DNA of 64,000 nucleotides from Siphonodentalium dalli (lineage: Eukaryota > Mollusca > Scaphopoda > Gadilida > Siphonodentaliidae). Made by a program: the position numbers and the translations under genes. The DNA lies in the NCBI GenBank assembly GCA_032622095.1, contig CP136069.1:102946278-103010277 (forward strand), written 5' to 3'. The notes beneath the pieces are model-generated. The model ran no database searches and had not been told where the DNA came from. It worked only from the letters and a program-made list of their open reading frames with translations. Position 1 is the first letter of the stretch; every line of letters begins with the position of its first letter. Shown here piece by piece: positions 46,159 to 55,436 of this stretch.

Positions 46159-46889
46159 TCAACCAGGCGGATTTTCGTCGAACCTCTTAAAAATGGTATG
46201 TATAAATTTGCATAGACGCCGTATTTGGCATGGGTTTTGTACATTGAGAAGTTCATCCATTGTTGTAATGTTTGGTCTATTCAGGTATTCTTTTGATATA
46301 TGACATTTTCTCTCGCGCTCAAGCGCTTCACATTCAAATAGGTAATGGAATTCGTCTCCTAGTCTGTTATATCTACATAGCGGGCATGTTCGTTCCCTTA
46401 GATCTGTACCATTCCAGCGACCGGTTTCCACTGGCAAATGGTGATTTGATGTTCTAAATTTACATAATATCGTTCTATTAAATTCATTTGGAGTGTCTAG
46501 ATAGCTTTCATATGAGATATCATGTTTGAATATCTGATATATTTTCCCCCGGCTAGATTTTTGCAGATCTGCTTCCCAGTTCGATCTGAATTTGCTAATC
46601 AGACTACATTTCACGTACTCGATAAGTTGGTCTACATTTGTCGCAATGTCGCTATCAAATATATGAGCTTGGGAGCATGACTCTAAGGTGTGACGAATGG
46701 AACTCAGCCAACTGATGTGATTTGAATCGTCTGATAACGTGCGTGATAACTGATATAGTACTTTAGAATATCGCTTTTCATCCATGTTAACTACTCTACA
46801 CCAATATTTAATCATTCGTGTTTTAATTAAAATTTCTAATGGCATTCGGCCAGTTTCTGCATAAACCATGTAGTCAGCCGTCGAAGGTT
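46159..46889 (-). CDS. LINE polyprotein C-terminus
   Basis: After the frameshift the protein continues RLKPSTADYMVYAETGRMPL (the usual post-polymerase segment) and LIKTRMIKYWCRV. It ends with a Cys/His motif ERTCPLCRYNRLGDEFHYLF, then EC, a C-terminal finger common in these LINEs. The native stop is at 46159-46161. Confidence 0.88.
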
Positions 46890-48941
46890 TTAGTCGAATA
46901 AGTGCTTCATAAATTGTCGGTGAACATTCTCAATAATAGCACAATTTTCATGGCCCCACACCTCACACCCATAGAGGAGTACTGGCACTACTTGTGCATC
47001 AAATAATTCGAATTGGTTTTTTATACTCAAGCAGTGTTTACGGGCTTTCGATATAACATAGTACATTGCTTTCATGCCTTTAGAAGCCAAATTTTTCTTG
47101 GCTTCTCCAAATTTTCCCGTCTTCGAGAGAATAATTCCGAGATAATTGAAGTTTTTAACCACTTCGATACTTTTACCATCGAGTTTAAATTGTGCATTTT
47201 TTGGTAAACCGTGTTTAGAGAACATTACAATTTTTGTTTTGTCTGCGTTTACTGTTAATTTCCAGATATCACAATATCTTTCAAATGATAAAAGCTGCTT
47301 TTTCAGTTTTCCCGCTGTCTCTGCCATAACTACTGTGTCGTCTGCGTATAGAAGGACAAATAATTGAACATATGTGTGTAGTTTCGCGGAAATTTCATCT
47401 GAGATGGTACTAAGACCTTTCGTGCCTTGTTCGGCGAGAAAAGTGTCCAGGTCATTAAGGTAGATGGAAAAAAGAAGGGGTGAGAGGTTTTCGCCCTGTC
47501 TAACCCCTGAGAGGCACTCAAAATATTGGGATTTAGCACCTTGGTGTTGCACGCACGACTTGATATCATTATACAGATTAGTTATTACTCTGAGAGTTTT
47601 TCCAGTTATTCTAGATTTTATCAATTTATGCCAAAGGCCTTTTCTCCAAACTTTATCGAATGCTTTTTCGAAATCTATGAATGCGCAATAAAGTCTTGTT
47701 TTCAGCATTCCTGTCATTTTGGCCAATAAGTGTATTGCAAATATGTTATCTAACGTTGAATAGCCATGTCTGAATCCTGCTTGTGTTTCAGACAGAATAC
47801 CGTTCTTTGTTGTGAAGTCTGTTAGACGAATCGTCAATACTTTGGTAAAAACCTTTCCAAAACAACTTAAAATTGTTATTGGCCTATAATTTTTTGGGTC
47901 TGACTTATCTCCCTTATTTTTATAAATCGGTACAATCGTTCCAATAGTCCACGAATCGGGTATGTAACCTGTGTCTAATATAAGGTTGAACAGGCAAACT
48001 AGAATATCAATGATACTTCCGGCTGATGCACGGATATATTCATTTAATACTTCATCTTCCCCACACGATTTATTATTTCTAAGACTTCGGATAGCAGACT
48101 TTATTTCTTCTTCATTAATTGGTTTATTGAGCTCTGTGTTATCCTCATCAGAGTTGAGGTTAATTGGTTGGAGGAATGTCCCATCTTCGCTGTGCTCAAA
48201 CGCATTCAGATTTTTAAAATAAATATATAACGATTCAAGGCTGATCGGTGTAGTCGTCGTTTTCCGACCACTACCGATTTTCTTCCAAAATTGTTTCGGG
48301 TTTTCGTATTTCAACTTTGAAACTTCCCGTGATATATTCTCTCTGTGGATTCTCATTGCTCGGTTGAGCGCACGCTTGTATTCTCTCGCAGCTAGTCTTA
48401 ATCGTGATTTTGAGGAATCGGTACTTATTGCATCATCAACGCGTCTAGCTTTTCGGTATGTTTTACGCGCGTCTCTGCAGGTACCATCAAACCAAGGTTT
48501 ATTTCCACAATTTCTGCGTCTGTTTACCTTAACTTTAGTGGTTGTATATGTGCCAAAAGTATATCTTGCTGAGTCGGTCATTAATTCGGATATTCCGTTA
48601 ACAATGTAATTTATATCCGATTTTGTAATGTTCTGTGGTGAAACAGATTTCAGTTCGTTTTTTAATTTTGTCATGGTGCTCCAATTGATCGATGCTATGA
48701 ACTCTGAAGCCTTGCTAATGTCCCACCGTTTGACTCGCGTGGTTTTGTTTATATTTGTGTGTGTATCATTTGGCTCAGATGTTTGGGTTAGTGTTAGGTT
48801 TAATCTAGTTATTATCGGGCAGTGCACATCACTGAAAAGATAATTAAACTTATCTACCTCGAAATCTTTAATCATATGCAAAAGTGGAGCGGAGCAGACA
48901 GAATAGTCAATAGTTGATGCATCGCAACATGTAAGTGAACC
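46890..48941 (-). CDS. LINE polyprotein: end of endonuclease and reverse transcriptase
   Basis: In the same frame as the upstream block, separated by one TAA. GSLTCCDASTIDYSVCSAP leads into LFSDVHCPI, the last endonuclease motif. Counted from the Met at 48881, reverse transcriptase motifs are NYRPITILSCFGKVF (331-345), A FIDFEKAFDKVW (401-412), B SGVRQGENLSPLLFSIYLND (458-477), C LLYADDTVVMA with catalytic Asp514 and Asp515, D NADKTKIVMF and E FNYLGIIL. Catalytic residues are all present. The frame ends after HRQFMKHLFD at a one-base frameshift. The Met at 48881 is only the first Met after the stop, not a native start. Confidence 0.93.
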   Translation of the reverse strand, partial: GSLTCCDASTIDYSVCSAPLLHMIKDFEVDKFNYLFSDVHCPIITRLNLTLTQTSEPNDTHTNINKTTRVKRWDISKASEFIASINWSTMTKLKNELKSVSPQNITKSDINYIVNGISELMTDSARYTFGTYTTTKVKVNRRRNCGNKPWFDGTCRDARKTYRKARRVDDAISTDSSKSRLRLAAREYKRALNRAMRIHRENISREVSKLKYENPKQFWKKIGSGRKTTTTPISLESLYIYFKNLNAFEHSEDGTFLQPINLNSDEDNTELNKPINEEEIKSAIRSLRNNKSCGEDEVLNEYIRASAGSIIDILVCLFNLILDTGYIPDSWTIGTIVPIYKNKGDKSDPKNYRPITILSCFGKVFTKVLTIRLTDFTTKNGILSETQAGFRHGYSTLDNIFAIHLLAKMTGMLKTRLYCAFIDFEKAFDKVWRKGLWHKLIKSRITGKTLRVITNLYNDIKSCVQHQGAKSQYFECLSGVRQGENLSPLLFSIYLNDLDTFLAEQGTKGLSTISDEISAKLHTYVQLFVLLYADDTVVMAETAGKLKKQLLSFERYCDIWKLTVNADKTKIVMFSKHGLPKNAQFKLDGKSIEVVKNFNYLGIILSKTGKFGEAKKNLASKGMKAMYYVISKARKHCLSIKNQFELFDAQVVPVLLYGCEVWGHENCAIIENVHRQFMKHLFD

Positions 48942-51900
48942 TTAATTTTTATCGACACCGAATCTACCGTTTATAATGAAAAATTCGCTGCATATGTGTT
49001 TACAAAAATCTAAAAGAGAGCGTCCGAAACTATTTTTGCTTCTATCTGTGTTTTGTCGCGTTTTAGAGAATTCTGAATTGGCTAGGAGGTACATGTCATA
49101 ATCTGAGTTCTGATCATGTTCATCTTCAATAAAATCGTCGTCTGATGCGGTCCGGGCGTTGAAGTCGCCGGTTAAAAGAAATGTGTCCGTGTTAAAGCGG
49201 TGGCTCAGCGATCGATACTCTACACTGATCTGTTCCAGCGCATTGGGGGAAGTATATTTACTACCTTCTGGTGGAATATATATGGCCCCAATAACAAGTT
49301 TGTTACTATTCGAACTATGGTGCTGGTTAAGTTCAACCCAGTGAACAAATGGGCAATCTGTCGCTATCACATTCGCGTGTTGTTGTATTCTTGTATTAAT
49401 TCCAAGAACAATGCCACCGGATCTTATTCTAGATAATTTTGTTCTATTTTTCATAAAGAAATTAAATTCGTCTAGTTCAATAGTGTCACAGTCGTCTGTT
49501 TTTGTATCCAAGAAACACAGTATGTCAAACTGTTTACAGTACTCTTGGAACTCCAGACATAGAAGCTTTTTGCGCAATCCACATACATTTAGTGTCAATA
49601 TCGAAATGCCATTGTGTATGTTGGCTGTATTCGAGATGTATTCAGGGGTGATGGCGGTGGTGATACCTTGTATGTCTAAGTTTATCGGGCGAGATATAAA
49701 TTCACTTCCCTTGTTTATGTTTTGAGTTTGGTGATTATTTTCATCGCAGTCTGTTAGGTATGGTAAATACATACTAGTAGTCGTATTTGACGGTGTTGTT
49801 GTTGCATAGTTTTTTATCCTAGCATAAGTGGCTTCATAGTCGTGCATTTTAGAATCTGGGTTAGAATGTATATGCGAGTTATCGGAGAGTTTCGTTAGAT
49901 ATGGGTTAATATGATGTGCCGTATTTTCTACTACATGATCTCCGGACAATAAATTATTTGCAGATTCAAAATAGTCATCATCACATAATGCATAGACAGA
50001 TGAATAACTAACAGTGTCACGTACATGTGCATGCAACTCGTTCACGTGTGGACGTTCAAGTTTTGGGGACTCTATGTATTCCACGTCTGAATGGTAATCA
50101 AGAAGCTGACGTGTTTTAGTCAGAATATCGGATACCAGATGCATTGGATTCGTGGTACCACTACTAGCTGGGGAATCGCAGTTATAAGCGGATTCGTTAA
50201 AAGGATTGTGATAATTTGCATTATTCATCTTGTTGAAGCCACAGCTTGTATTTTCGGATGTTACAGAACCAGTCAAAGGCTCATTAACTTTGAACAGTGA
50301 AATGGGTTCATGTGACCATTTACACGGATACATTGGTAAAACCTGCGTGTGTGTATCGGGTTTACACTCATACTCGTGCGATTTGTGCGTGTGAGAACAT
50401 ATTTCATCAGGAGAAGAGTATTGCATAACGTCAGAAAGCACAATATCTTTATCAGTCAATGCACGGCACATTTTATGTTTATCGTCATATATACCTATAC
50501 AGTTATCTAGGTAATCATTATCCGCAAAAGCAACGTTCACTTTACCGTTATCATGGTAAGAGTGGTCATCAGTTCGTAAACACAGTTTTGAATTATTTAT
50601 GTTATTATAAACGTAATCGGTGTCACGAGAAGTGTGACGCAATACGTTTGTCTCAATTTCATGTGGAATAACATTTGAATAATTATATGCCGTATTGAAG
50701 ATATCACTTAACGTGGAAATATTATTTTCCAGGCATGGTGTTGACACACATTCGATGAACTTACAGTGCATATTCATATTTTCGTCGACGTCCGTGTCGC
50801 GTAACTGGCTGGTCGCAATAGCGTACGGGGTTGTTGAGTTATTGCCCTTGGATCGGACTGAGTGATAATTTTCAGTTTTTGTTTCAATAAACGAATCGTT
50901 GTAATTTCCAGTTTTTGTGTCAATAAACGAATCGTCCAGAACAATTCGTGTTTCACTCAGTAATTCGGAGATGCGGGCATAAGAATGATTTTGTGTACCC
51001 GAGAAAGGTTCGATATTTAAAGTATCTTCGCATGACGGTTTTTGTGTCTGTGCTGCACTTCGCGCGTGTGTTTCTAAATCACACTCGTATAATTTGTGCA
51101 TGTGAGAACATAAATCATTGGCATGACAATATTTGTTAGTGCCATTGTATACATGATTTATATCATTTATATTGTAAAGCAAGGATCTATTCTTGTTATT
51201 TTTATATATAGCATTCACTTCATTTTTGGCCACAATTGCAGTGTGCACTTTTTGGAACGCATCGCGCATGATATCAACATTTTCCATAAGTTCCGTTGTA
51301 ACACTGTGTGTGGGATCACAGTTATCAACATCACATGATGCTTTGTGCAAGTGGTCTGAATAATCATCATTATACAGTTCATAGAAAAGAATTGGGTTAC
51401 TTCCCTTGGATCGAAATGAACCAATATCTCCAATTTGTTCACACGAGGTGTACCCATTATAGCACATTGTGTGCATGTTCGAACCTGAGTCAAGAAGACA
51501 TCGTTTCTTGATATAATTATGTTCATTTTTATCCTTATTGCAAAGTGATGCTCTTTTGTTGCCATCGTATAGAGTGTTCACTGCATTTTTTGCCACAAAT
51601 GTAGTATATGCTATATTTAATTCGTCGTGCGTTTTGTCGTCATATTTCAAATATTCCATTGAATCACCATCTGCCTCAATATCATTATGTGCCAAATCAT
51701 AGTTACATTTATATATATTCATATTGTTATGTATAGTATGCACTTCATGTTTGGCCATTGTTGTATTATATACGGTACTGTACTGTACTGTATTTGAATC
51801 TTGGTGCACGAGGACGTCGTTAAGTTTCCTCAAATATTTCATTGGATCATCATTTGCCTTTATAGTAGAATTATGTGTGAAATCATAGCTATACGTGGTA

Positions 51901-53852
51901 CAATTTAACTCTTTGTGTCTGTTATATATTGTGGTTTCCACGTCGTTTAGTAATTTAGCATTGTTCGCTGTACTATAATTGAGAATTGGGTTACTGCCCT
52001 TGGATCTGGATAAATCATTTGCAGTTTTTATTGGTGGATTGTCTCTCATGTGTGCACCCAACTCACGATTGGATATATTCACTGGTAATTTGGTACTTTT
52101 GCTATATAAAGTTGAAAAACCAGATGTCCCAATTGAGTGAACTACATTATTTGTGTCTTTACTATGGAAGGCACATAATGCATTCAAGGCACTGGTGTTC
52201 ATTTCATAATTACAAATACATACACAACATATATTATATATTACACGTGCATGTAAACATGCAGGGGTGTGTCGCTGTTCATAGTCCAGAAATAATTCCT
52301 TCTTGGCGGTTTTATTTTGAGGGCTAGGAGTTTCTCGCTCCAGGCCTCGCTTCTTTGCCACTCTCAAGAAACGATCAGCCAACTGTTCTTTCCCCTTGGG
52401 ACTGAAGTGAACACCTTTCGGGTCCTTCGAATACATGTTCTTAGAGACAACACCGTCTTTGATGAACACATCCATTGTATCTGCATACATAACATCTGAC
52501 TTTGTTTCACAATAAGATTTGAGGAAGTCATTGAATGTATTTGTGGCCTGGTTGAAATGCTGGATTTTTTGTCCCATGCCTTTGCGTGGGGGGACACTGC
52601 AGACAGAGACAGATGCTTTTGGAAACGCAGCCTGTATACCACTGAGTTTGTTGCTGAAATGTGAGATTGCTACACCAGCTCTCCCACCAGAGTTTCCAAT
52701 GTCGTTCGTACCAAGATGTACTATCACCTGACAAACGTTATCAGGTACAATGCATTTCATGCGGTCTGCTTCCTTTAGTAGCTTGTCAACATGTTCATAT
52801 GAAGCCCCTGATCGCTGGACCATCTTGATATTTGGTTGTGACTCCAATAGTGGTGCGACATCATTGCAATTGCTTGCACCCAGAATCACCGTATCAATAG
52901 GCATATCATCATTTGTATTATCTCCTTTCTCGTCATCATCAACCGTCTCGTTCATATCTCTGTTTTCCTGTTTCTTGTTTACATGGTCCCTACTATTACT
53001 ACGACCGAACTCACTCATTGTGTTGGCGGAATTTACGTCACCAGTGTCTGTTTTGTCATTGTCCATATCACTTGTGTTCAGCCAATCGTTGACTCGTCTG
53101 TCCCGGCGCCAGTTCCCACGGTAATCTGTTTCGCTGTTTGCGCGGCTGGTTTTTGATTCTTGCACGCTTTTCTTGAATCGATAACATTCACGTGAGCGGT
53201 GACCTTGACCCATACACGATCTGCACACAATCGGGTTCATACATTGGTAGTGGGCGTGGCCAATTTGAAGGCAGTTCGCGCATGCGCGGTTCTTTGGAAG
53301 TTGTTGATTACACACAAATGTTGGCAAATGTGTGTCATTGCAGTATTTACATCGGCTCTTGGTTTTGTTTGAGAAAATTCGTACTTCGAATCCATCAATG
53401 CAAATTTCATTTGGAATTTCATTGCAACCATCGTTTAGTTCTAGAAATAGTTGGCGTTTACCATTTTCGATCTTGGTTCCATCGATTGTACAGCGAAGAA
53501 GGCTCCCGTCGACCACTTTTCCGAAACGTAACATACTTTCTAAAAATACGTTGTCAACAAGCCAGAACGGAACACCAATGGCGGTTATTTTGATCCCTTT
53601 TAATTCGACATCGCTGAGATTTACATTTCTTCCAAATATACTCAGTCCATTTTCAATTAAGCTGTCTTTGGCAAGCTGGCTACTCACGGTTATGAGACAC
53701 CTCTCCTTTATGAATTGAATTCCCTTGATATCCTTTCGTTCCAAAACATAGTCCAGGCTGAGAAGAACGTCCTTTAGAAATGTCCGTTTGAAACCACTTT
53801 TATCGAAGCAAACTGTAAGTTTTTTCAGATCCTGTCCCTCCATTTTTCTCAC
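48942..53852 (-). CDS. LINE polyprotein N-terminal part: zinc knuckles, SGNH esterase-like domain, long linker, AP endonuclease (1636 codons)
   Basis: Residues 1-160 form an ORF1-like nucleic-acid-binding region. Cys/His knuckles are at 168-181, 191-204 and 210-223; the last two are classic CX2CX4HX4C. An SGNH/GDSL-type domain spans about 318-500: nucleophile block GASN (Ser327, Asn328), Gly349, GTND (Asn383) and DPKGVH (Asp477, His482). Esterase domains of this type are known in ORF1 of CR1-like LINEs. About 505-1414 is a Asn/Asp/His/Tyr-rich linker with degenerate internal repeats (RSKGSNPIL twice, RSKGNN once). An AP endonuclease begins at 1415: SILTLNVCGLR, then LDTKTDD, where the catalytic Glu is Asp here, and LLTGDFNA. 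A single TAA at 48942-48944 ends the frame; it continues in phase downstream. The esterase activity is inferred. Confidence 0.9.
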   Translation of the reverse strand: MRKMEGQDLKKLTVCFDKSGFKRTFLKDVLLSLDYVLERKDIKGIQFIKERCLITVSSQLAKDSLIENGLSIFGRNVNLSDVELKGIKITAIGVPFWLVDNVFLESMLRFGKVVDGSLLRCTIDGTKIENGKRQLFLELNDGCNEIPNEICIDGFEVRIFSNKTKSRCKYCNDTHLPTFVCNQQLPKNRACANCLQIGHAHYQCMNPIVCRSCMGQGHRSRECYRFKKSVQESKTSRANSETDYRGNWRRDRRVNDWLNTSDMDNDKTDTGDVNSANTMSEFGRSNSRDHVNKKQENRDMNETVDDDEKGDNTNDDMPIDTVILGASNCNDVAPLLESQPNIKMVQRSGASYEHVDKLLKEADRMKCIVPDNVCQVIVHLGTNDIGNSGGRAGVAISHFSNKLSGIQAAFPKASVSVCSVPPRKGMGQKIQHFNQATNTFNDFLKSYCETKSDVMYADTMDVFIKDGVVSKNMYSKDPKGVHFSPKGKEQLADRFLRVAKKRGLERETPSPQNKTAKKELFLDYEQRHTPACLHARVIYNICCVCICNYEMNTSALNALCAFHSKDTNNVVHSIGTSGFSTLYSKSTKLPVNISNRELGAHMRDNPPIKTANDLSRSKGSNPILNYSTANNAKLLNDVETTIYNRHKELNCTTYSYDFTHNSTIKANDDPMKYLRKLNDVLVHQDSNTVQYSTVYNTTMAKHEVHTIHNNMNIYKCNYDLAHNDIEADGDSMEYLKYDDKTHDELNIAYTTFVAKNAVNTLYDGNKRASLCNKDKNEHNYIKKRCLLDSGSNMHTMCYNGYTSCEQIGDIGSFRSKGSNPILFYELYNDDYSDHLHKASCDVDNCDPTHSVTTELMENVDIMRDAFQKVHTAIVAKNEVNAIYKNNKNRSLLYNINDINHVYNGTNKYCHANDLCSHMHKLYECDLETHARSAAQTQKPSCEDTLNIEPFSGTQNHSYARISELLSETRIVLDDSFIDTKTGNYNDSFIETKTENYHSVRSKGNNSTTPYAIATSQLRDTDVDENMNMHCKFIECVSTPCLENNISTLSDIFNTAYNYSNVIPHEIETNVLRHTSRDTDYVYNNINNSKLCLRTDDHSYHDNGKVNVAFADNDYLDNCIGIYDDKHKMCRALTDKDIVLSDVMQYSSPDEICSHTHKSHEYECKPDTHTQVLPMYPCKWSHEPISLFKVNEPLTGSVTSENTSCGFNKMNNANYHNPFNESAYNCDSPASSGTTNPMHLVSDILTKTRQLLDYHSDVEYIESPKLERPHVNELHAHVRDTVSYSSVYALCDDDYFESANNLLSGDHVVENTAHHINPYLTKLSDNSHIHSNPDSKMHDYEATYARIKNYATTTPSNTTTSMYLPYLTDCDENNHQTQNINKGSEFISRPINLDIQGITTAITPEYISNTANIHNGISILTLNVCGLRKKLLCLEFQEYCKQFDILCFLDTKTDDCDTIELDEFNFFMKNRTKLSRIRSGGIVLGINTRIQQHANVIATDCPFVHWVELNQHHSSNSNKLVIGAIYIPPEGSKYTSPNALEQISVEYRSLSHRFNTDTFLLTGDFNARTASDDDFIEDEHDQNSDYDMYLLANSEFSKTRQNTDRSKNSFGRSLLDFCKHICSEFFIINGRFGVDKN

Positions 53853-54002
53853 AATGTATCAGATCACATCAACGGTATAATAAACTATCAGAATTGCACA
53901 TTAATTAAGCCGATCCGCTACCGATTTGGTCATAATTATGAAAACATTGGGGAGCTCCGAGTCAAATGTGTTTACTTGTCGCCGCCATTTTCTACCCTCT
54001 AC

Positions 54003-54445
54003 CCCTGGCTCCGTACATCAAATCTGGGACGCTTGCGGGTCTGAACCATTCGCCACTACATGTACCAAGGCAACATACAAAATGAAAATGGCTACAGGCA
54101 CCTACATTCTCCAACAGCAGAAAGCTTACCTCTACCAACACAGATATATGCCAACTATGCGGCAAAGAACCCGAAGACATGGACAACTTTATAACATCAT
54201 GCGACAGTCTCAATGATGTCAGGAATCGATTTATAAACGCAATTAAAGAAACCCTGAGCCAAGCTGGTCTGAACACGTCCTTACAAAATCAACAACTACT
54301 GAAATTAATACTCGACTGCTCAATATACAATATCCCACATGACTGCATGCAGAAGATAGAAGCTATATCCAGAGGTCTGTGCTACCAACTTCACCATGCC
54401 CGACTCTGTATCCTGGCTGCAAACTGATTTGAAAATGGTAATTTA
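54003..54445 (+). pseudogene. Older LINE RT C-terminal region, right half
   Basis: Resumes the interrupted LINE: PGSVHQIWDACGSEP, KMKMATGTYILQ, then after a frameshift KLTSTNTDICQLCGKEPEDM and NFITSCDSLNDVRNRF, a C-terminal CxxC...C finger. It ends LCILAAN. GATTGATTGAT near 54450 may be the LINE 3' tail. Confidence 0.8.
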
Positions 54446-54929
54446 AGCGATTGATTGATACATTTTTATATAGTAAATTCCCATCGAACTTAACGTCCAC
54501 CCTTCAACGCACATCGTTTGATTGACGTCATGTCCAAGTCTGTCGATGTCGGCGTCCTGATAGTTTGGTGTCAAACCAGGTGTACGATTGATCAGGGTAT
54601 GCTCGACTTGCTAGAAATCGCCTTTTATACGACCAAAATCGGTCTCAAATTACTCAATCTGAACGTTGTATGCGGTGATCCGAGATTTGAACTCTGGAAG
54701 CCACGCCCACAAACCACTGAACGTTCAGCACTTATTTACAAACTCACTGAAACTCAATTTTGTGTGTGTGTTCGTTCGTGTGTTTGTTCACTTATATATG
54801 AGATCATTAACTTGACATGGTGCGGCGCGGCCGAGAAAAGCGCGGAAAGTGCGGCAGTGGCCAGGCACGCCAGGTCTGAAGAATAGGTAAACTGCGAATT
54901 TGTATAGCCCGTTTTAAAAGAACCTATTA
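54446..54929. other. Intergenic, nothing recognised
   Basis: A 122-codon frame at 54518-54886 has no recognisable domain. Confidence 0.35.
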
Positions 54930-55400
54930 TGTAATGAGTCGACCGATAACTCCAGTCAGGGTAGCGTGATCTGAATCAAAGTTGGTATGTGTATCTACGG
55001 GCAAGAAATACAGGGGAAGTTCGAGAGTGGGTTTAGTACAGCTATTAAAACGGCCATTTTTGACTTAGAATCGAACAATTTTGTCAACATTTTTGGTTTC
55101 CGGCCGATAACTCTGTTTGGATTTATCGATCTGAACCAAAGTTGGTATGTACGTGTGCATTACCTAGATCGAAATACACGACAAATTTAAATATGGGTCC
55201 CGTGGAATCATTTTTACACGAGTTATGGCCCTTGTTTTTACTTATAATTCTGCTGATTTTGTTAACATTTCTGGTTTCTGACGACAATTTGGATTATTTG
55301 ATCTGAACCAAAGTTAACCAGCTAAACCAGCTAACAGACCAAGTTCGAATAAGGGTTCCGTCCAATTAGTTTTACCTGCGTTACAACTTTTTTCGACTTA
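54930..55400 (+). repeat. ~165-bp tandem repeat, 3 copies
   Basis: GATCTGAA-CAAAGTTGGTATGT recurs near 54969, 55129 and 55295 (the last diverged). CCGATAACTC-GT and TTTTTGACTTAGAATC blocks keep order. No coding. Confidence 0.75.
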
Positions 55401-55436
55401 GAATCAGCATTGACCTCGGTTTAATTAGCGTGTTAA

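Larger units (their letters stand above)
45945..53998 (-). mobile_element. 8.05-kb non-LTR retrotransposon, minus strand, nearly intact
   Basis: The 5' end is near 53998 (minus strand GGTAGAAAATGGCGGCGAC) and a ~145-base leader precedes the ATG. The coding region ends at 46159, followed by about 210 bases of 3' UTR containing a (TA)n run. The 3' terminus is AATAAATCATTGCAAATCAT. It is flanked by a 4-bp CTAC duplication (45941-45944 and 53999-54002). Joining the flanks across one CTAC restores the reading frame of the interrupted older LINE (...QDTT|PGSVHQIW...), which independently fixes both ends. Only one stop and one frameshift interrupt about 2,560 codons. Confidence 0.9.
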
